A stretch of DNA of 40,683 bases from a virus. Shown here piece by piece: positions 31,059-39,627 of the stretch. The notes beneath the pieces are model-generated. The model was not told the DNA's origin and did not search any database. It worked only from the letters and a program-made list of their open reading frames with translations. Position numbers and translations under genes: made by a program. The stretch lies in the IMG/VR virus record IMGVR_UViG_3300036884_000030, positions 1 through 40,683 of that record; one strand, given 5' to 3'. How positions within the stretch are numbered: the first letter of the stretch is position 1; every line of letters begins with the position of its first letter.

Positions 31059-32004
31059 TCTCCTTCACGGCCTCGGGGCGATCCCGTCGCCGCCAGACGA
31101 CAGGGACTACCCCATCGACGCGCTGTACGCCGCCCTTGGGATCGATCTCCCTGTCACGCTGCCGGCGGCTTTTGCCTCGGTCCCGGTCCCGCCGATTCTG
31201 GACCAAGGGTTGACACCCGAATGCGTCGCGTACTCGACTGCGGGCATGAAGGACTTCCAGGACTACGACGACCAGGCGCCTGCCCGTTGGTGGAACTTTG
31301 ATGAGGGACGGTTCTTCTCGCTCATCGGCGGTGGTTCGAACGGCGCGATCCTCCGCAACGCGATGGATCAACTCCTGAAGGTCGGCTATCCGGTTGTCGG
31401 TGACCCCGCCGCCGAGACCCAGCACAAGATCGCCGCGTACTACGCCGTCCCGATCACGATGGCCGACATCAAGGCCGCGATCGCGACGTTCGGTGAGGTC
31501 GTGTTCGGTGTCCAGTGGCAGAACTCATGGTCTAGCCCGAACGTAGCCGGCGTCCTGCCGGCGGCCGATTACACCATCGGGGGACATGCGATCCGCTGCC
31601 GGGGTTGGGACGATTCCAAGGGCTTCCGGCTCTCCAACTCGTGGGGTAGCGCCTGGGCCGTGAACGGCGAATGCTATCTGCCCTATCGCCAGCTCATCCA
31701 CGTCTTCGAGATCTGGAAGGCTCCGGACCAGCCCAAGCCGCCGCCCCCTTCGCCGGCGCTCTTCCACTGGCACGTCCAGCATGGCGCACCGGTGAAGGTC
31801 TACCAACTCGACTCACCCGGAGCCATCCTGCCGGGCTGGACGACAACCATCTGGCTCGCCCGGTCGTCCTCCGCGCCGTGTGCCAAGCCCGTTTTCCGCG
31901 CGACGGTAGACGGCAAGAGTCATGCCACGACGGTCAAGGTCCTATCGGGCGCCTACGCCGGCAAGACCGTGGGTGTCTCGCCGCCGGGCACGAGCGTCAC
32001 ATGA
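31051..32004 (+). CDS. Papain-like (C1A) cysteine peptidase in the lysis cassette
   Basis: This 317-residue protein has all four residues of the papain family: Q52 and C58 in DQGLTPECVAYSTAG (the family spacing of six), H179 in TIGGHAIRCRGWDD, and N196 in LSNSWGSAW. A C-terminal domain of about 80 residues after PDQPKPPPPSPA is unknown. No signal peptide is visible. It lies between an XhlA-like protein and holin-like membrane proteins, the place where an endolysin is expected, and no other wall hydrolase is seen in the genome. It may cut peptide bonds of the cell wall or of envelope proteins. A virion or anti-host role is possible. Confidence 0.8.
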   Translation: MPDLLHGLGAIPSPPDDRDYPIDALYAALGIDLPVTLPAAFASVPVPPILDQGLTPECVAYSTAGMKDFQDYDDQAPARWWNFDEGRFFSLIGGGSNGAILRNAMDQLLKVGYPVVGDPAAETQHKIAAYYAVPITMADIKAAIATFGEVVFGVQWQNSWSSPNVAGVLPAADYTIGGHAIRCRGWDDSKGFRLSNSWGSAWAVNGECYLPYRQLIHVFEIWKAPDQPKPPPPSPALFHWHVQHGAPVKVYQLDSPGAILPGWTTTIWLARSSSAPCAKPVFRATVDGKSHATTVKVLSGAYAGKTVGVSPPGTSVT

Positions 32005-32270
32005 ACCCAGCCCACCGAAGCGCACTCAAGCGCGGGGGTCGCTACTTCGGCTATCAGCTGGTCGGTGTAGCCGTGGCCAATGCCGCGGCTCTCGCCGGAA
32101 CCGTCCTGGTCGGCTTCCACGCGGAGCCCGGGCTTGTGACGGTCGGCGGGTGGTTGGCGGCATCGGTCGCCGCCGCCGCCAAGCGCGCCTACAGCTTTGC
32201 CGAGACGGGCACTCCTCCGCCGGAGGAGGCGCTTCCGACTCTCCAAGTGCCCACGGGAGGAACCGCATGA
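32001..32270 (+). CDS. Holin-like membrane protein
   Basis: This 89-residue protein starts at ATG 32001, overlapping the peptidase stop. It has two hydrophobic spans: YQLVGVAVANAAALAGTVLV and LVTVGGWLAASVAAAA, followed by a polar tail. It fits a class II holin by topology and position. Function is inferred. Confidence 0.6.
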   Translation: MNPAHRSALKRGGRYFGYQLVGVAVANAAALAGTVLVGFHAEPGLVTVGGWLAASVAAAAKRAYSFAETGTPPPEEALPTLQVPTGGTA

Positions 32271-32497
32271 TCGCCGGTCGCAGCACAGCACTTTGGGGTG
32301 GCCTGATCGCCGCCGTCCTCAACGTCGCAGGGGCAGTCGTCATCATCACGACGAACCATCCTCTCGACGCCTCGGTCATCGCCTTGTTCGCCGCGGTGGA
32401 CGCGCTCGCACTCGCGGTCATCGGCATCCTCGCCAATGTGGCTGCCACGGGCACGGCGTTCAGCCGCGCCGCGAACGACGTCCATAGGAACTGGTGA
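32267..32497 (+). CDS. Second holin-like membrane protein
   Basis: This 76-residue protein starts at ATG 32267. It has two spans, LWGGLIAAVLNVAGAVVIIT and ASVIALFAAVDALALAVIGI, and a basic C-terminus. With the previous gene it may form a holin and antiholin pair or two subunits. Confidence 0.6.
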   Translation: MIAGRSTALWGGLIAAVLNVAGAVVIITTNHPLDASVIALFAAVDALALAVIGILANVAATGTAFSRAANDVHRNW

Positions 32498-32709
32498 TGC
32501 CTGACACGCTCTGGGTCAAGATCCGCGACGTTCTTCTGCTGTCATGGCATGCCGTAGTCGCGGTCAACGGGACGCGGTGCGGTCGGAAGGCCGAGGGGTC
32601 GATCGAAGATGTACTGAGCCGCACGGTGACCGACCTGCCCCTGGGTGAGAAGTCGTGCGAGACCTGCCTCCGGCTGGTGGCGCACGATCAGGAGAAGGCG
32701 GGCGCATGA
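32497..32709 (+). CDS. Small hypothetical protein
   Basis: This 70-residue protein starts at ATG 32497, sharing one base with the preceding stop. It shows MPDTLWVKIRDVLLLSWHAV, then CGRKAEGSIEDV and SCETCLRLVAHDQE with a CxxC. It has no obvious span. Function unknown. Confidence 0.55.
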   Translation: MPDTLWVKIRDVLLLSWHAVVAVNGTRCGRKAEGSIEDVLSRTVTDLPLGEKSCETCLRLVAHDQEKAGA

Positions 32710-32873
32710 CAGCGGCTGCAAGGAGTCCATACGTGGTCATCACCGCGAAATGGGTGCTCGTCCTAGTGGCGGTCATCCTCGTCATCCTCGCCGCCTTCGG
32801 TGTGAAAGCTGGCGACGTGAACCTGTTCTATCTCGGCATCGCGGCGTTCTTTGCGTCGTACCTGGTGCCGTGA
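32706..32873 (+). CDS. Small two-span membrane protein
   Basis: This 55-residue protein starts at ATG 32706. It has hydrophobic runs VVITAKWVLVLVAVILVILA and LFYLGIAAFFASYLV. It could be a third holin-like or antiholin component at the end of the cassette. Confidence 0.6.
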   Translation: MTAAARSPYVVITAKWVLVLVAVILVILAAFGVKAGDVNLFYLGIAAFFASYLVP

Positions 32874-32891
32874 ACGGCAAGGAGTCTTGAC

Positions 32892-33827
32892 ATGGCGATC
32901 ACAATCACGGCCGATGTAGCGTCAGGTGACAGCGTCTTTCACGTCAGTGGCGTGACCACGCAACATGCCCCATTCCGGGCACAGATCGACGGCGAGCAGG
33001 TAGACGTCGACAGTGCCTCGGCGCTCGTCTGGGGCATGGTCCATCGCGGCGTGAACGGCACGTCGCGGGCGGCTCACACCTCGGGGGCGACGATCATCCC
33101 GCTGAGCGCCGTCGAGCAGACGGGTGCTCCGCTTGCGAGCCCGATCACCAATCCCAACGTTTCGCTGGTGGCGCCGCTCGACTTCTCGGCGACCACGCCG
33201 GCGGGCGGCACCGCTGGCGATCTCGTCACCACGGGCACGACGTGGGTGGTCTTCTCTGGCGCGGGCGCATGCGGTGTCAAGCTCCTGTTGGAGAACGACT
33301 GCGCGACCGGCGAATTCGCTACCCTGCGAATGCGAGCCCGGTACGGTGGCGCTGCCACGGCCTCGGGTGATGGGGGCGCCTCGATCGGGACCACGACATG
33401 CTACGACGCCTCGGCGTCGGCCAATCACGCCGACTATGGGAACCTCAAGGCTGTCAATGCCTGCGCTCAGCCCAACGCGTTTGCACAGACGACCGACGCG
33501 ACGAACATCGTGACCGCGCTCTATGGGCGCATCGATGCGACGGCGGCCTCTGTCGGGCGCCGGTGGGTCGGCTGGCTTGATACCCATGCCACCACGAAGG
33601 CCGATGCTGGCGACTACATGCAGCGGATCAGCCACAACGGCACCGTGGCCAACGATGGCGTCTGGACGATCTACAACGGCGGACGGCTTCCGCAGCTCTT
33701 CAACTTCGAGGACGTGGCGGGCTTCCTGTCCACGTCGGCGACCACGTTCACGAAGACCCACAAGATCGCCGTGAAGATCGCCGGCGACGCCACGCAGTAC
33801 TACATCCAGGTGGGCACGGTCGCATGA
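32892..33827 (+). CDS. Putative tail fibre or appendage protein
   Basis: This 311-residue protein has AAGGAGTCTTGAC upstream. The N-terminal domain (ITADVASGDSVFHVSG, then IDGEQVDVDSASALVWGMVH, then RGVNGTSRAAHTSGATIIPL) is a pattern found in virion appendage proteins, perhaps for attachment. The rest is Gly/Ala/Thr-rich and beta-like. It lies apart from the tail genes, next to packaging genes. It probably adds to the fibre set with the collagen-like protein. Confidence 0.6.
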   Translation: MAITITADVASGDSVFHVSGVTTQHAPFRAQIDGEQVDVDSASALVWGMVHRGVNGTSRAAHTSGATIIPLSAVEQTGAPLASPITNPNVSLVAPLDFSATTPAGGTAGDLVTTGTTWVVFSGAGACGVKLLLENDCATGEFATLRMRARYGGAATASGDGGASIGTTTCYDASASANHADYGNLKAVNACAQPNAFAQTTDATNIVTALYGRIDATAASVGRRWVGWLDTHATTKADAGDYMQRISHNGTVANDGVWTIYNGGRLPQLFNFEDVAGFLSTSATTFTKTHKIAVKIAGDATQYYIQVGTVA

Positions 33828-33997
33828 CCCGAGAAGCCATCGAGGCACGGCGCGCTGCCCTCGATGCTCAGCGTGTCGCCCTCGAGGGCCAGATCAACGC
33901 TGTCCTTGGTGCTATCCAGGACTGCGACTATTGGCTTGCGCAGGTGGTAGAGGCTGAGATGCAGCCGAAGCGGCCACTGGAGGCAGTGCCGTCCTGA
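33824..33997 (+). CDS. Small coiled-coil protein
   Basis: This 57-residue ORF starts at ATG 33824. It is one helical coil, AIEARRAALDAQRVALEGQI, followed by CDYWLAQVVEAEMQPK. Its stop shares one base with the next ATG. It may be a small virion or regulatory protein; unknown. Confidence 0.55.
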   Translation: MTREAIEARRAALDAQRVALEGQINAVLGAIQDCDYWLAQVVEAEMQPKRPLEAVPS

Positions 33998-34338
33998 TGC
34001 CTTGGCGTCCTGCTCCGCCATGCCCGCTCTGCTATCGGATCGGTGGCTGCGCCTGTGTCCGCACCTCACCGCGCAAGCAAGGCGGCTTGTCGGCTGCGCT
34101 GCGTGGGTACGGGCGGGCGCATCGGGCAGAGCGGATGGCGTGGACTGAGGACGTCGAAGAGGGCGGCGTTGCCTGCGCTAGATGCGGTCGTCTCATCTGG
34201 CCCGGCGAACCGTGGGACCTTGGGCACAGTGATGATAGGCAGAGCACGGCGCCCGAGCACGCGCGCTGCAATCGGGCAGCGCCGCGGCTGGTAGGCCACC
34301 CCTCGCGGAATGCCTTTTCGCAGGATCGTAGACCGTGA
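33997..34338 (+). CDS. HNH endonuclease (packaging associated)
   Basis: This 113-residue protein starts at ATG 33997. It has CPLCYRIGGCAC, then the HNH core CARCGRLIWPGEPWDLGHSD and PEHARCNRAAP. HNH proteins placed next to terminase genes are needed for terminase cutting and DNA packaging in several phages, such as HK97 gp74. A packaging role is therefore more likely here than homing. Confidence 0.75.
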   Translation: MPWRPAPPCPLCYRIGGCACVRTSPRKQGGLSAALRGYGRAHRAERMAWTEDVEEGGVACARCGRLIWPGEPWDLGHSDDRQSTAPEHARCNRAAPRLVGHPSRNAFSQDRRP

Positions 34339-34427
34339 CGCCCATAAGCGCACGCGCGTCCGCAGTTCAGCACCACGGGGTCGGACGCATGAACCCGCCC
34401 AGTTGGACGACGGGCGGAGCCGCATGA
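34335..34427 (+). CDS. Possible 30-residue linking ORF
   Basis: GTG 34335 overlaps the HNH stop and the TGA at 34425-34427 overlaps ATG 34424 of the small terminase. The internal ATG 34389 is followed by AACCCGCCCA, the same sequence as after the terminase ATG. It may only couple translation. Low confidence that it encodes a functional peptide. Confidence 0.3.
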   Translation: MTPISARASAVQHHGVGRMNPPSWTTGGAA

Positions 34428-34855
34428 ACCCGCCCAAGCCGACCGCCCTCAAGGTCCTCAACGGCTCGGCCGCGCATGACAAGAAGCGTCTCAACGCCGA
34501 AGAGCCGCAGCTCGACCCGCTGTCCGCCGCCCCGCTGCCACCGGCAGCCATGCCGCTCGTTGGCCCGGCCCGCGCCGCGTGGGACAACCTCGCTGCCCAG
34601 GCCGTCAAGATGCGGGTCCTGACTGACGCCGACCTCATCTCGCTGGCCCTCACCTGTCGTGCTCTCGCCGAGTACGAAGCCGCTCGCCGGGACGACATGG
34701 CGTGGCGCCGGGCTGACGCCGCGTGGAAGCGCGCGATGACCGGGCTCGGCAAGTTCGGCCTCAACCCGTCCGACCGGACTCGCGTCCACGCCACGCCGAA
34801 GCCGAACGACACCCGCATGGCCGATCTCATGACACCGAAGAGGCGTACCAGATGA
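34424..34855 (+). CDS. terS: Terminase small subunit, P27-like
   Basis: This 143-residue protein starts at ATG 34424; an in-frame start at 34310 lies inside the previous gene. It contains NPPKPTALKVLNGSAAHDKK, the 'kP..lk.l.Gn...r' opening of P27-family small terminases, then ARAAWDNLAAQAVKMRVLTD, ALTCRALAEYEAARRD and a basic C-terminus. It binds phage DNA and feeds it to the large subunit that follows. Confidence 0.8.
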   Translation: MNPPKPTALKVLNGSAAHDKKRLNAEEPQLDPLSAAPLPPAAMPLVGPARAAWDNLAAQAVKMRVLTDADLISLALTCRALAEYEAARRDDMAWRRADAAWKRAMTGLGKFGLNPSDRTRVHATPKPNDTRMADLMTPKRRTR

Positions 34856-36582
34856 CGCCCGATCCCGTCCGCGCCTACGCGCAGGCCGTGGTGACGCGCA
34901 AGATCGTCGCTGGCGGTCTCGTGCGGCAGGCGTGTCAGCGCCACCTCGACGATCTCGCCCACGGGGCCGAGCGCGGCCTCATCTGGCACCGCGAGGAGGC
35001 GCAGCGCGTCATCGACCTGATCGGCGAGATGCGCCTGCCGACCGGCGAGCCGTTCATCCTCCAACCCTGTCAGGCGTTCATCGTCGGCTCGCTCTTCGGC
35101 TGGTTCGTGAAAGGCGACGGGCGGCGCTTCCGCACGGCCTATGTCGAGATGGGCAAGGGCAACGGCAAGACGCCACTCGCCGCGGCTATCGGGATCGTCG
35201 GACTTGTCGCCGACGGGAAGCCCGCAGCGGAGATCTACACCGCGGGCGTTACGCGCGACCAGGCGCAGTACCTGTGGGCCGACGGTCGGCGGATGGTCGA
35301 GGCGTCCGACACCCTAAAGGGACTGATCGAGGTCGGTGCCCACAACCTCATCGCCAAGGGGACCGACTCATACATGCGCCCGGTCAGCTCCGAGGCTCGC
35401 TCGCTCGACCAGAAGCGCGTCCACATGGCGCTCGTCGACGAGATCCACGAGCACGAGACAGCGCTCGTGGTTGAGAAGATGCGGGCCGGCACGAAGGGCG
35501 ACCCCGACGCCCTCATCTTCGAGATCACGAACAGTGGCTACGATCGCCACTCGATCTGCTGGCAGCACCACCAGTACAGCCGGCAGGTCCTCTCAGGGAC
35601 CGTTCCCAACGACTCGTGGTTTGCCTTCATCGCGGCGATCGACGAAGGGGACGACTACACCGACGAGCGCGTGTGGCCAAAGGCAAACCCGCTGCTCGAC
35701 GTGGCCGTGACCCGCCGGTATCTACGCGAGCAGGTGCAGGAAGCGCGCGACATGCCGCCCAAGGCTGCCCTCGTGCAGCGCCTCAACTTTTGTGTCTGGA
35801 CCGAGGCATCGGTCGGCGCGATCGAGATGAGCAAGTGGGACGCCTGCGGTGAACAGCCCGAGGTTTCGGCCGGTGCGGAATGCTACGCCGGGCTCGACCT
35901 CAGCATGACGACGGACCTCTCGGCCTACGTCCTACTCCACGAGGATGAGGACGGCTACCTCAACGTGCTGCCCTTCTTCTGGTGTCCGGCGGAGGGTGTG
36001 ACGCTCCGTTCGCGCCGTGACCACGTGCCCTACGCCCTGTGGGTGCAGCAGGGCTACATCACCGCGACCGAGGGCAACATCGTCGACTACGACGTCATCC
36101 GCGGGGCGATCCGCGACCTCGCCAAGCGGTACGGCGTCCGCGAGCATGGCTACGACCGCTGGAATGCCACGCAGCTCGTCACCCAGCTCATGGGTGACGG
36201 CGCCCCGATGGTCCCAGTCGGCCAGGGGTACTTCTCGCTCAGCGCCGCGACGAAGGAATGGCTCGGCCGGATCGTGGCCGGCAAGGTGCGCCACGGCGGG
36301 AACCCAGTGCTCCGGTGGATGGCCGCCAACCTCGTGGTCGAGCAGGACGCGGCCGGCAACCTCAAGCCATCGAAGGCGAAGAGCACCGAACGCATCGACG
36401 GCCAGGCGGCCGCGATCACTGCGCTGGCTCGTCTGATCGTGCCACACGAGATCGTCAGGGAGCCGGCCATCCTCGGGCTCCTGCGAGGCATCGCCGGGCC
36501 TATCCCGGAGCGCTCGCCAGAGGTCGTCCCGGTGGCCGCCTTCCGGCGCCTGCTCGGTTCCCATGAGGTGGCCGCGCCATGA
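34852..36582 (+). CDS. terL: Terminase large subunit, HK97-like
   Basis: This 576-residue protein starts at ATG 34852. The ATPase domain has EMGKGNGKT (Walker A, residues about 99-107) and HMALVDEIHEHE with D196-E197 (Walker B). The nuclease domain starts GLDLSMTTDLSA with D349 as a likely metal ligand. Later motifs include DVIRGAIRDLAKRYGV and EHGYDRWNATQLV. It packages DNA into proheads using ATP and cuts it. The HK97-type sequence suggests cohesive ends, but no cos site can be read. Confidence 0.9.
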   Translation: MTPDPVRAYAQAVVTRKIVAGGLVRQACQRHLDDLAHGAERGLIWHREEAQRVIDLIGEMRLPTGEPFILQPCQAFIVGSLFGWFVKGDGRRFRTAYVEMGKGNGKTPLAAAIGIVGLVADGKPAAEIYTAGVTRDQAQYLWADGRRMVEASDTLKGLIEVGAHNLIAKGTDSYMRPVSSEARSLDQKRVHMALVDEIHEHETALVVEKMRAGTKGDPDALIFEITNSGYDRHSICWQHHQYSRQVLSGTVPNDSWFAFIAAIDEGDDYTDERVWPKANPLLDVAVTRRYLREQVQEARDMPPKAALVQRLNFCVWTEASVGAIEMSKWDACGEQPEVSAGAECYAGLDLSMTTDLSAYVLLHEDEDGYLNVLPFFWCPAEGVTLRSRRDHVPYALWVQQGYITATEGNIVDYDVIRGAIRDLAKRYGVREHGYDRWNATQLVTQLMGDGAPMVPVGQGYFSLSAATKEWLGRIVAGKVRHGGNPVLRWMAANLVVEQDAAGNLKPSKAKSTERIDGQAAAITALARLIVPHEIVREPAILGLLRGIAGPIPERSPEVVPVAAFRRLLGSHEVAAP

Positions 36583-36773
36583 AGCTTCCGAACACCCGCG
36601 TCATCACCATGATCTATCTGTGGCGCGCTGGTTACCAACAGAAGGTGATCGCAGGCCTGTTTGATGTTACCCCATCCCGTGTCCACCAGATTCTGGAGCG
36701 GGAGGCTTATCGCTCTGGATGCTCTATGGCGGAACTTCGCGCTGGACGCTCCCTGACGGGACCTCCCGCATGA
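36579..36773 (+). CDS. Small HTH protein
   Basis: This 64-residue protein starts at ATG 36579. It has a sigma-region-4-like HTH: YLWRAGYQQKVIAGLFDV, then TPSRVHQILERE. It lies between terminase and portal, so it may regulate late transcription or bind DNA at packaging. No family assigned. Confidence 0.6.
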   Translation: MKLPNTRVITMIYLWRAGYQQKVIAGLFDVTPSRVHQILEREAYRSGCSMAELRAGRSLTGPPA

Positions 36774-36895
36774 ACGAACGCATCCTCCCGGCCCTGAGTG
36801 CGAGTGAGGGGCCGGAGCAGGATCGGTACTCGCCCGAGACGGTCGGCAGGCGCGAAGCTGGCGCCTCCGACGTCTTCCTGCGCGGTGCGCGATGA
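36770..36895 (+). CDS. Tiny hypothetical protein
   Basis: This 41-residue ORF overlaps both neighbours by ATGA. It is charged and Ser/Gly-rich, MNERILPALSASEGPEQD and RREAGASDVFLRGAR. Function unknown. Confidence 0.5.
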   Translation: MNERILPALSASEGPEQDRYSPETVGRREAGASDVFLRGAR

Positions 36896-39627
36896 GCGTC
36901 ATCCTCGGTCCCGACGGCCGCCCGCTGCCTTCCATGCTTCCGGTACCGCTTTCGAAGGCGGGGATTGACTCCGCGCTCGCGACGGGCTCCCTGCCCGCCG
37001 GTGCCGTGGCGCAGAGCGACCTGTCCGGGCTGGCCCGCGCGCTCGGCGACGGGCTCTCCGTCACGAACTCGCTCGGCCCCGGCATCCCGATGGGACCGGC
37101 CCACCAGGAGGAGGGCCACCCGCGCTGGTGGGACTACATCCCCGGCCAGAACCTCACGATCAGCCCGCGCTACGGGGAGCAGTACAGCTTCGACGCGTTG
37201 TACGCCCTCGCTAACACGTGGGACGTGGCCGGCATCGCGATAGAGAAGCGCAAGGACGAGTTCCTCAAGCTCGAGCCGATGATCCGCCCGCGGCCGGTGC
37301 CGGGCCAGACGCAGAAGCAAGCGCGCTGCCGGCAGGACGAGCTGCGCGACCAGACCGCGGACGCCACGGGCTTCCTCGAGACGCCGGACCAGCAGAACAC
37401 GTACCCGAGCTGGCTCGGACGCTACCTCGACGACCTGTTCAAAGGCGACTGCGCCACGTGGTACTTGCGCGCCAACATGAGCTCCGGGCTGGCGGCGGTG
37501 GAGGTTCCGGACGGGACCACGATCAAGCCGATCATTGATCTCTGGGGCCGCATCGCGCAGGTCCCGCCGGGGACCCCGCGCCACGTCCACGAGTGGACCC
37601 ACGGCGAGACGGTGGGCTACCAGTCCGCCGGCGCGGGGATCGGGATGGCGTGTTCCGTCTGCGGCGCGGCGCCTGGCTACGCCCAGGTGGTCAAGGGCAT
37701 GGTTTGGGGCTGGTACGGCTCCGACGAGATCGTCTACCAGCCGCGCTGGCTTCGCGGCAAGGGACCGTTCGGCCACCCGCCCGCCGAGGGGATCATCCTC
37801 TCGATCAACCGCGCTCTCCGGCGCCAGAGTCTCGACCTCGCGTGGTACACGGAGGGCACGCTGCCGGCCGCGTTCATGCGCATCCCCGAGACGTGGACGA
37901 TCGAGCAGGCCAAGGAGTTCATGGCGGTCCTCGACCAGCTCTATGCCGGCAACGATGCGCTGCGCTCCCGGATCATTCCGATCCCCGGCGGTCCCAACTC
38001 CGGGATCGACCGGGTGATGCCGGAGCCCAAGGGCGACATGGAGGAGTACCTGCTCCACGTCGGCTGCGCCGCCTACGCGGTCAGCCCGATGGAGATCGGC
38101 TTCATTCGGAGCTCCGGCGGCGCGGGGCTCGGCGGCAAGGGCATCGCCGAGGAGCAGAAGGACACCGGGCGGCTACGCCAGATCAGCCTCGCGGCCCACG
38201 TCCGGCGCGCCTACAACCGCATTCTCGCCAGGTACTGGACGCCCGATCTCGTCCTGTTCTTCCCGAGCTTGGAGGAGCGCAAGGACCAGCTTGATGAGGC
38301 CAAGACGCTCCACGAGTACTGGTCGATGGGTGCCACGACCTCGGACTGGATCGCGGAGAACGTCCTCCAGCAGGACCCGCCCGGCCTCGGAGCCATCATC
38401 CTCACGGGTCAGGGCATGGTCGTCCCCGTGGCGCAGATCACGGCTGGCGGTCCGCCACCGGAGACGCCCACGCCGCCGCCCACCCCAACCTCGGAGCCCG
38501 GCGTCAACACGGTGGCGCCGCTCGCCAAGGCACTCGGCGGGAAGCGCGTCGAGTACACCGGCGATCTCGCGCAGGTCGTCCACCGCTACCTCCTGCGGAG
38601 CTATCCCGCGGCCGACGTGGCATGGGTGCTCGACCCGGCGATCGACTGGGAGTACGACCCGGGCGTGAAGCTCGACAAGATCAACATGGCCCGCCGTCCG
38701 GGTGGCCGGAACGAGGCCAAGGTCAACGCCATCGCGGACTCCGTGGGCGCCGGCGCGTCCGTTGACTTCATCGTGCTCGTGGAGTTCGTCACGCCGAACC
38801 CGAACGGGCTGGACGTGGCTGACGGCTACCACCGCACGCTCGGGGTCCAGCACGCCGGCAAGGATGCCGTCCCCGCGATGGTCGGTCGGAACGTCCCAGA
38901 CAGGTACGAGCCGCTCGTCACCGGGCGGATGCAGGCGCAGTCGGCGTCAAGGGTCACGAAGGGCAATGGCTCCCCAGCCATTGGCTATCGGGGAGCCGCG
39001 CCCTTAGATGCGGGCGCTCTTTCGCCTACTGGCCCGCAAGGGGCCTCATTCGGCGGTGGCCTTCAGACCACTGACCTGAGTATAGACCTCCGCAAGTGGC
39101 GCCAGAAGGCGATCGGGGCGCTGAAGCGCGGCGAGAGCGCGGCGGTGGCGTTCGACTCCGCGGCGATCCCCGAACCGCATCGCGAGTTGATCGCCAAGGG
39201 GCTTCAGACAGCGGCCTCGGTTGAGGACGTGTGGGCGCTCTTCGGGGATGCCCCGCGGGAGGCGCAGCGCCCGGAGCTTGGCCCCAAGGCGCTCTCGGCC
39301 GCCTATGCGGTCCAAGCGGAGGAGGAGCAGGTGCAGGCGGATCGGATTGCGAAGATGGCAGCCGAGCAGGCCGAGCAGCACGGACGCGACATGGCATCCG
39401 TGGTTGCGCTGGTCAAGGCGACGGTGGAGCGGCCGATCGTCGTCAACGTCGCACCGCCACCGCCGGCTGTCGTCAACGTCGCACCTCCCGTCGTGAACGT
39501 CCCGCGCCAGGAGGCGCCGGTCGTCCACGTTGCCGCGCCCATCGTCAAGGTCGAAGCGCCCAAGGCGACCACGAAGACGGTGGAGCGCGACTCCGAGGGT
39601 CGCATCGTGCGGGTGACCGAGTCGTGA
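36892..39627 (+). CDS. Portal protein fused to a ParB-like domain
   Basis: This 911-residue protein starts at ATG 36892. The portal part is residues 1 to about 520: WWDYIPGQNLTISPRYGEQY, then WDVAGIAIEKRKDEFLKL, then WLGRYLDDLFKGDCATW and DEAKTLHEYWSMG. A Pro-rich linker (PPPETPTPPPTP) follows. Residues about 550-690 resemble a ParB/Srx-like fold: DLAQVVHRYLLRSYPAADV, then VADGYHRTLGVQHAGK. The C-terminus ends VERDSEGRIVRVTES, seen in other phage portals. Portals form the 12-subunit ring for DNA entry. At 911 residues it is about twice the usual size. Confidence 0.8.
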   Translation: MSVILGPDGRPLPSMLPVPLSKAGIDSALATGSLPAGAVAQSDLSGLARALGDGLSVTNSLGPGIPMGPAHQEEGHPRWWDYIPGQNLTISPRYGEQYSFDALYALANTWDVAGIAIEKRKDEFLKLEPMIRPRPVPGQTQKQARCRQDELRDQTADATGFLETPDQQNTYPSWLGRYLDDLFKGDCATWYLRANMSSGLAAVEVPDGTTIKPIIDLWGRIAQVPPGTPRHVHEWTHGETVGYQSAGAGIGMACSVCGAAPGYAQVVKGMVWGWYGSDEIVYQPRWLRGKGPFGHPPAEGIILSINRALRRQSLDLAWYTEGTLPAAFMRIPETWTIEQAKEFMAVLDQLYAGNDALRSRIIPIPGGPNSGIDRVMPEPKGDMEEYLLHVGCAAYAVSPMEIGFIRSSGGAGLGGKGIAEEQKDTGRLRQISLAAHVRRAYNRILARYWTPDLVLFFPSLEERKDQLDEAKTLHEYWSMGATTSDWIAENVLQQDPPGLGAIILTGQGMVVPVAQITAGGPPPETPTPPPTPTSEPGVNTVAPLAKALGGKRVEYTGDLAQVVHRYLLRSYPAADVAWVLDPAIDWEYDPGVKLDKINMARRPGGRNEAKVNAIADSVGAGASVDFIVLVEFVTPNPNGLDVADGYHRTLGVQHAGKDAVPAMVGRNVPDRYEPLVTGRMQAQSASRVTKGNGSPAIGYRGAAPLDAGALSPTGPQGASFGGGLQTTDLSIDLRKWRQKAIGALKRGESAAVAFDSAAIPEPHRELIAKGLQTAASVEDVWALFGDAPREAQRPELGPKALSAAYAVQAEEEQVQADRIAKMAAEQAEQHGRDMASVVALVKATVERPIVVNVAPPPPAVVNVAPPVVNVPRQEAPVVHVAAPIVKVEAPKATTKTVERDSEGRIVRVTES
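38968..39020 (+). repeat. Nested hairpins inside the portal gene
   Basis: GGCTCCCC (38968-38975) pairs with GGGGAGCC (38990-38997), with an inner AGCC/GGCT pair in the loop. A second stem, GCGCCC with GGGCGC, follows almost at once near 38998-39018. Dense structure in a coding region is unusual. It lies between the ParB-like domain and the C-terminal region. Confidence 0.6.

Noticed and set aside
33990-34450. A cos site near the terminase genes
   Set aside because: An HK97-type terminase makes cohesive ends likely, but no clear site can be told from coding sequence by reading alone.
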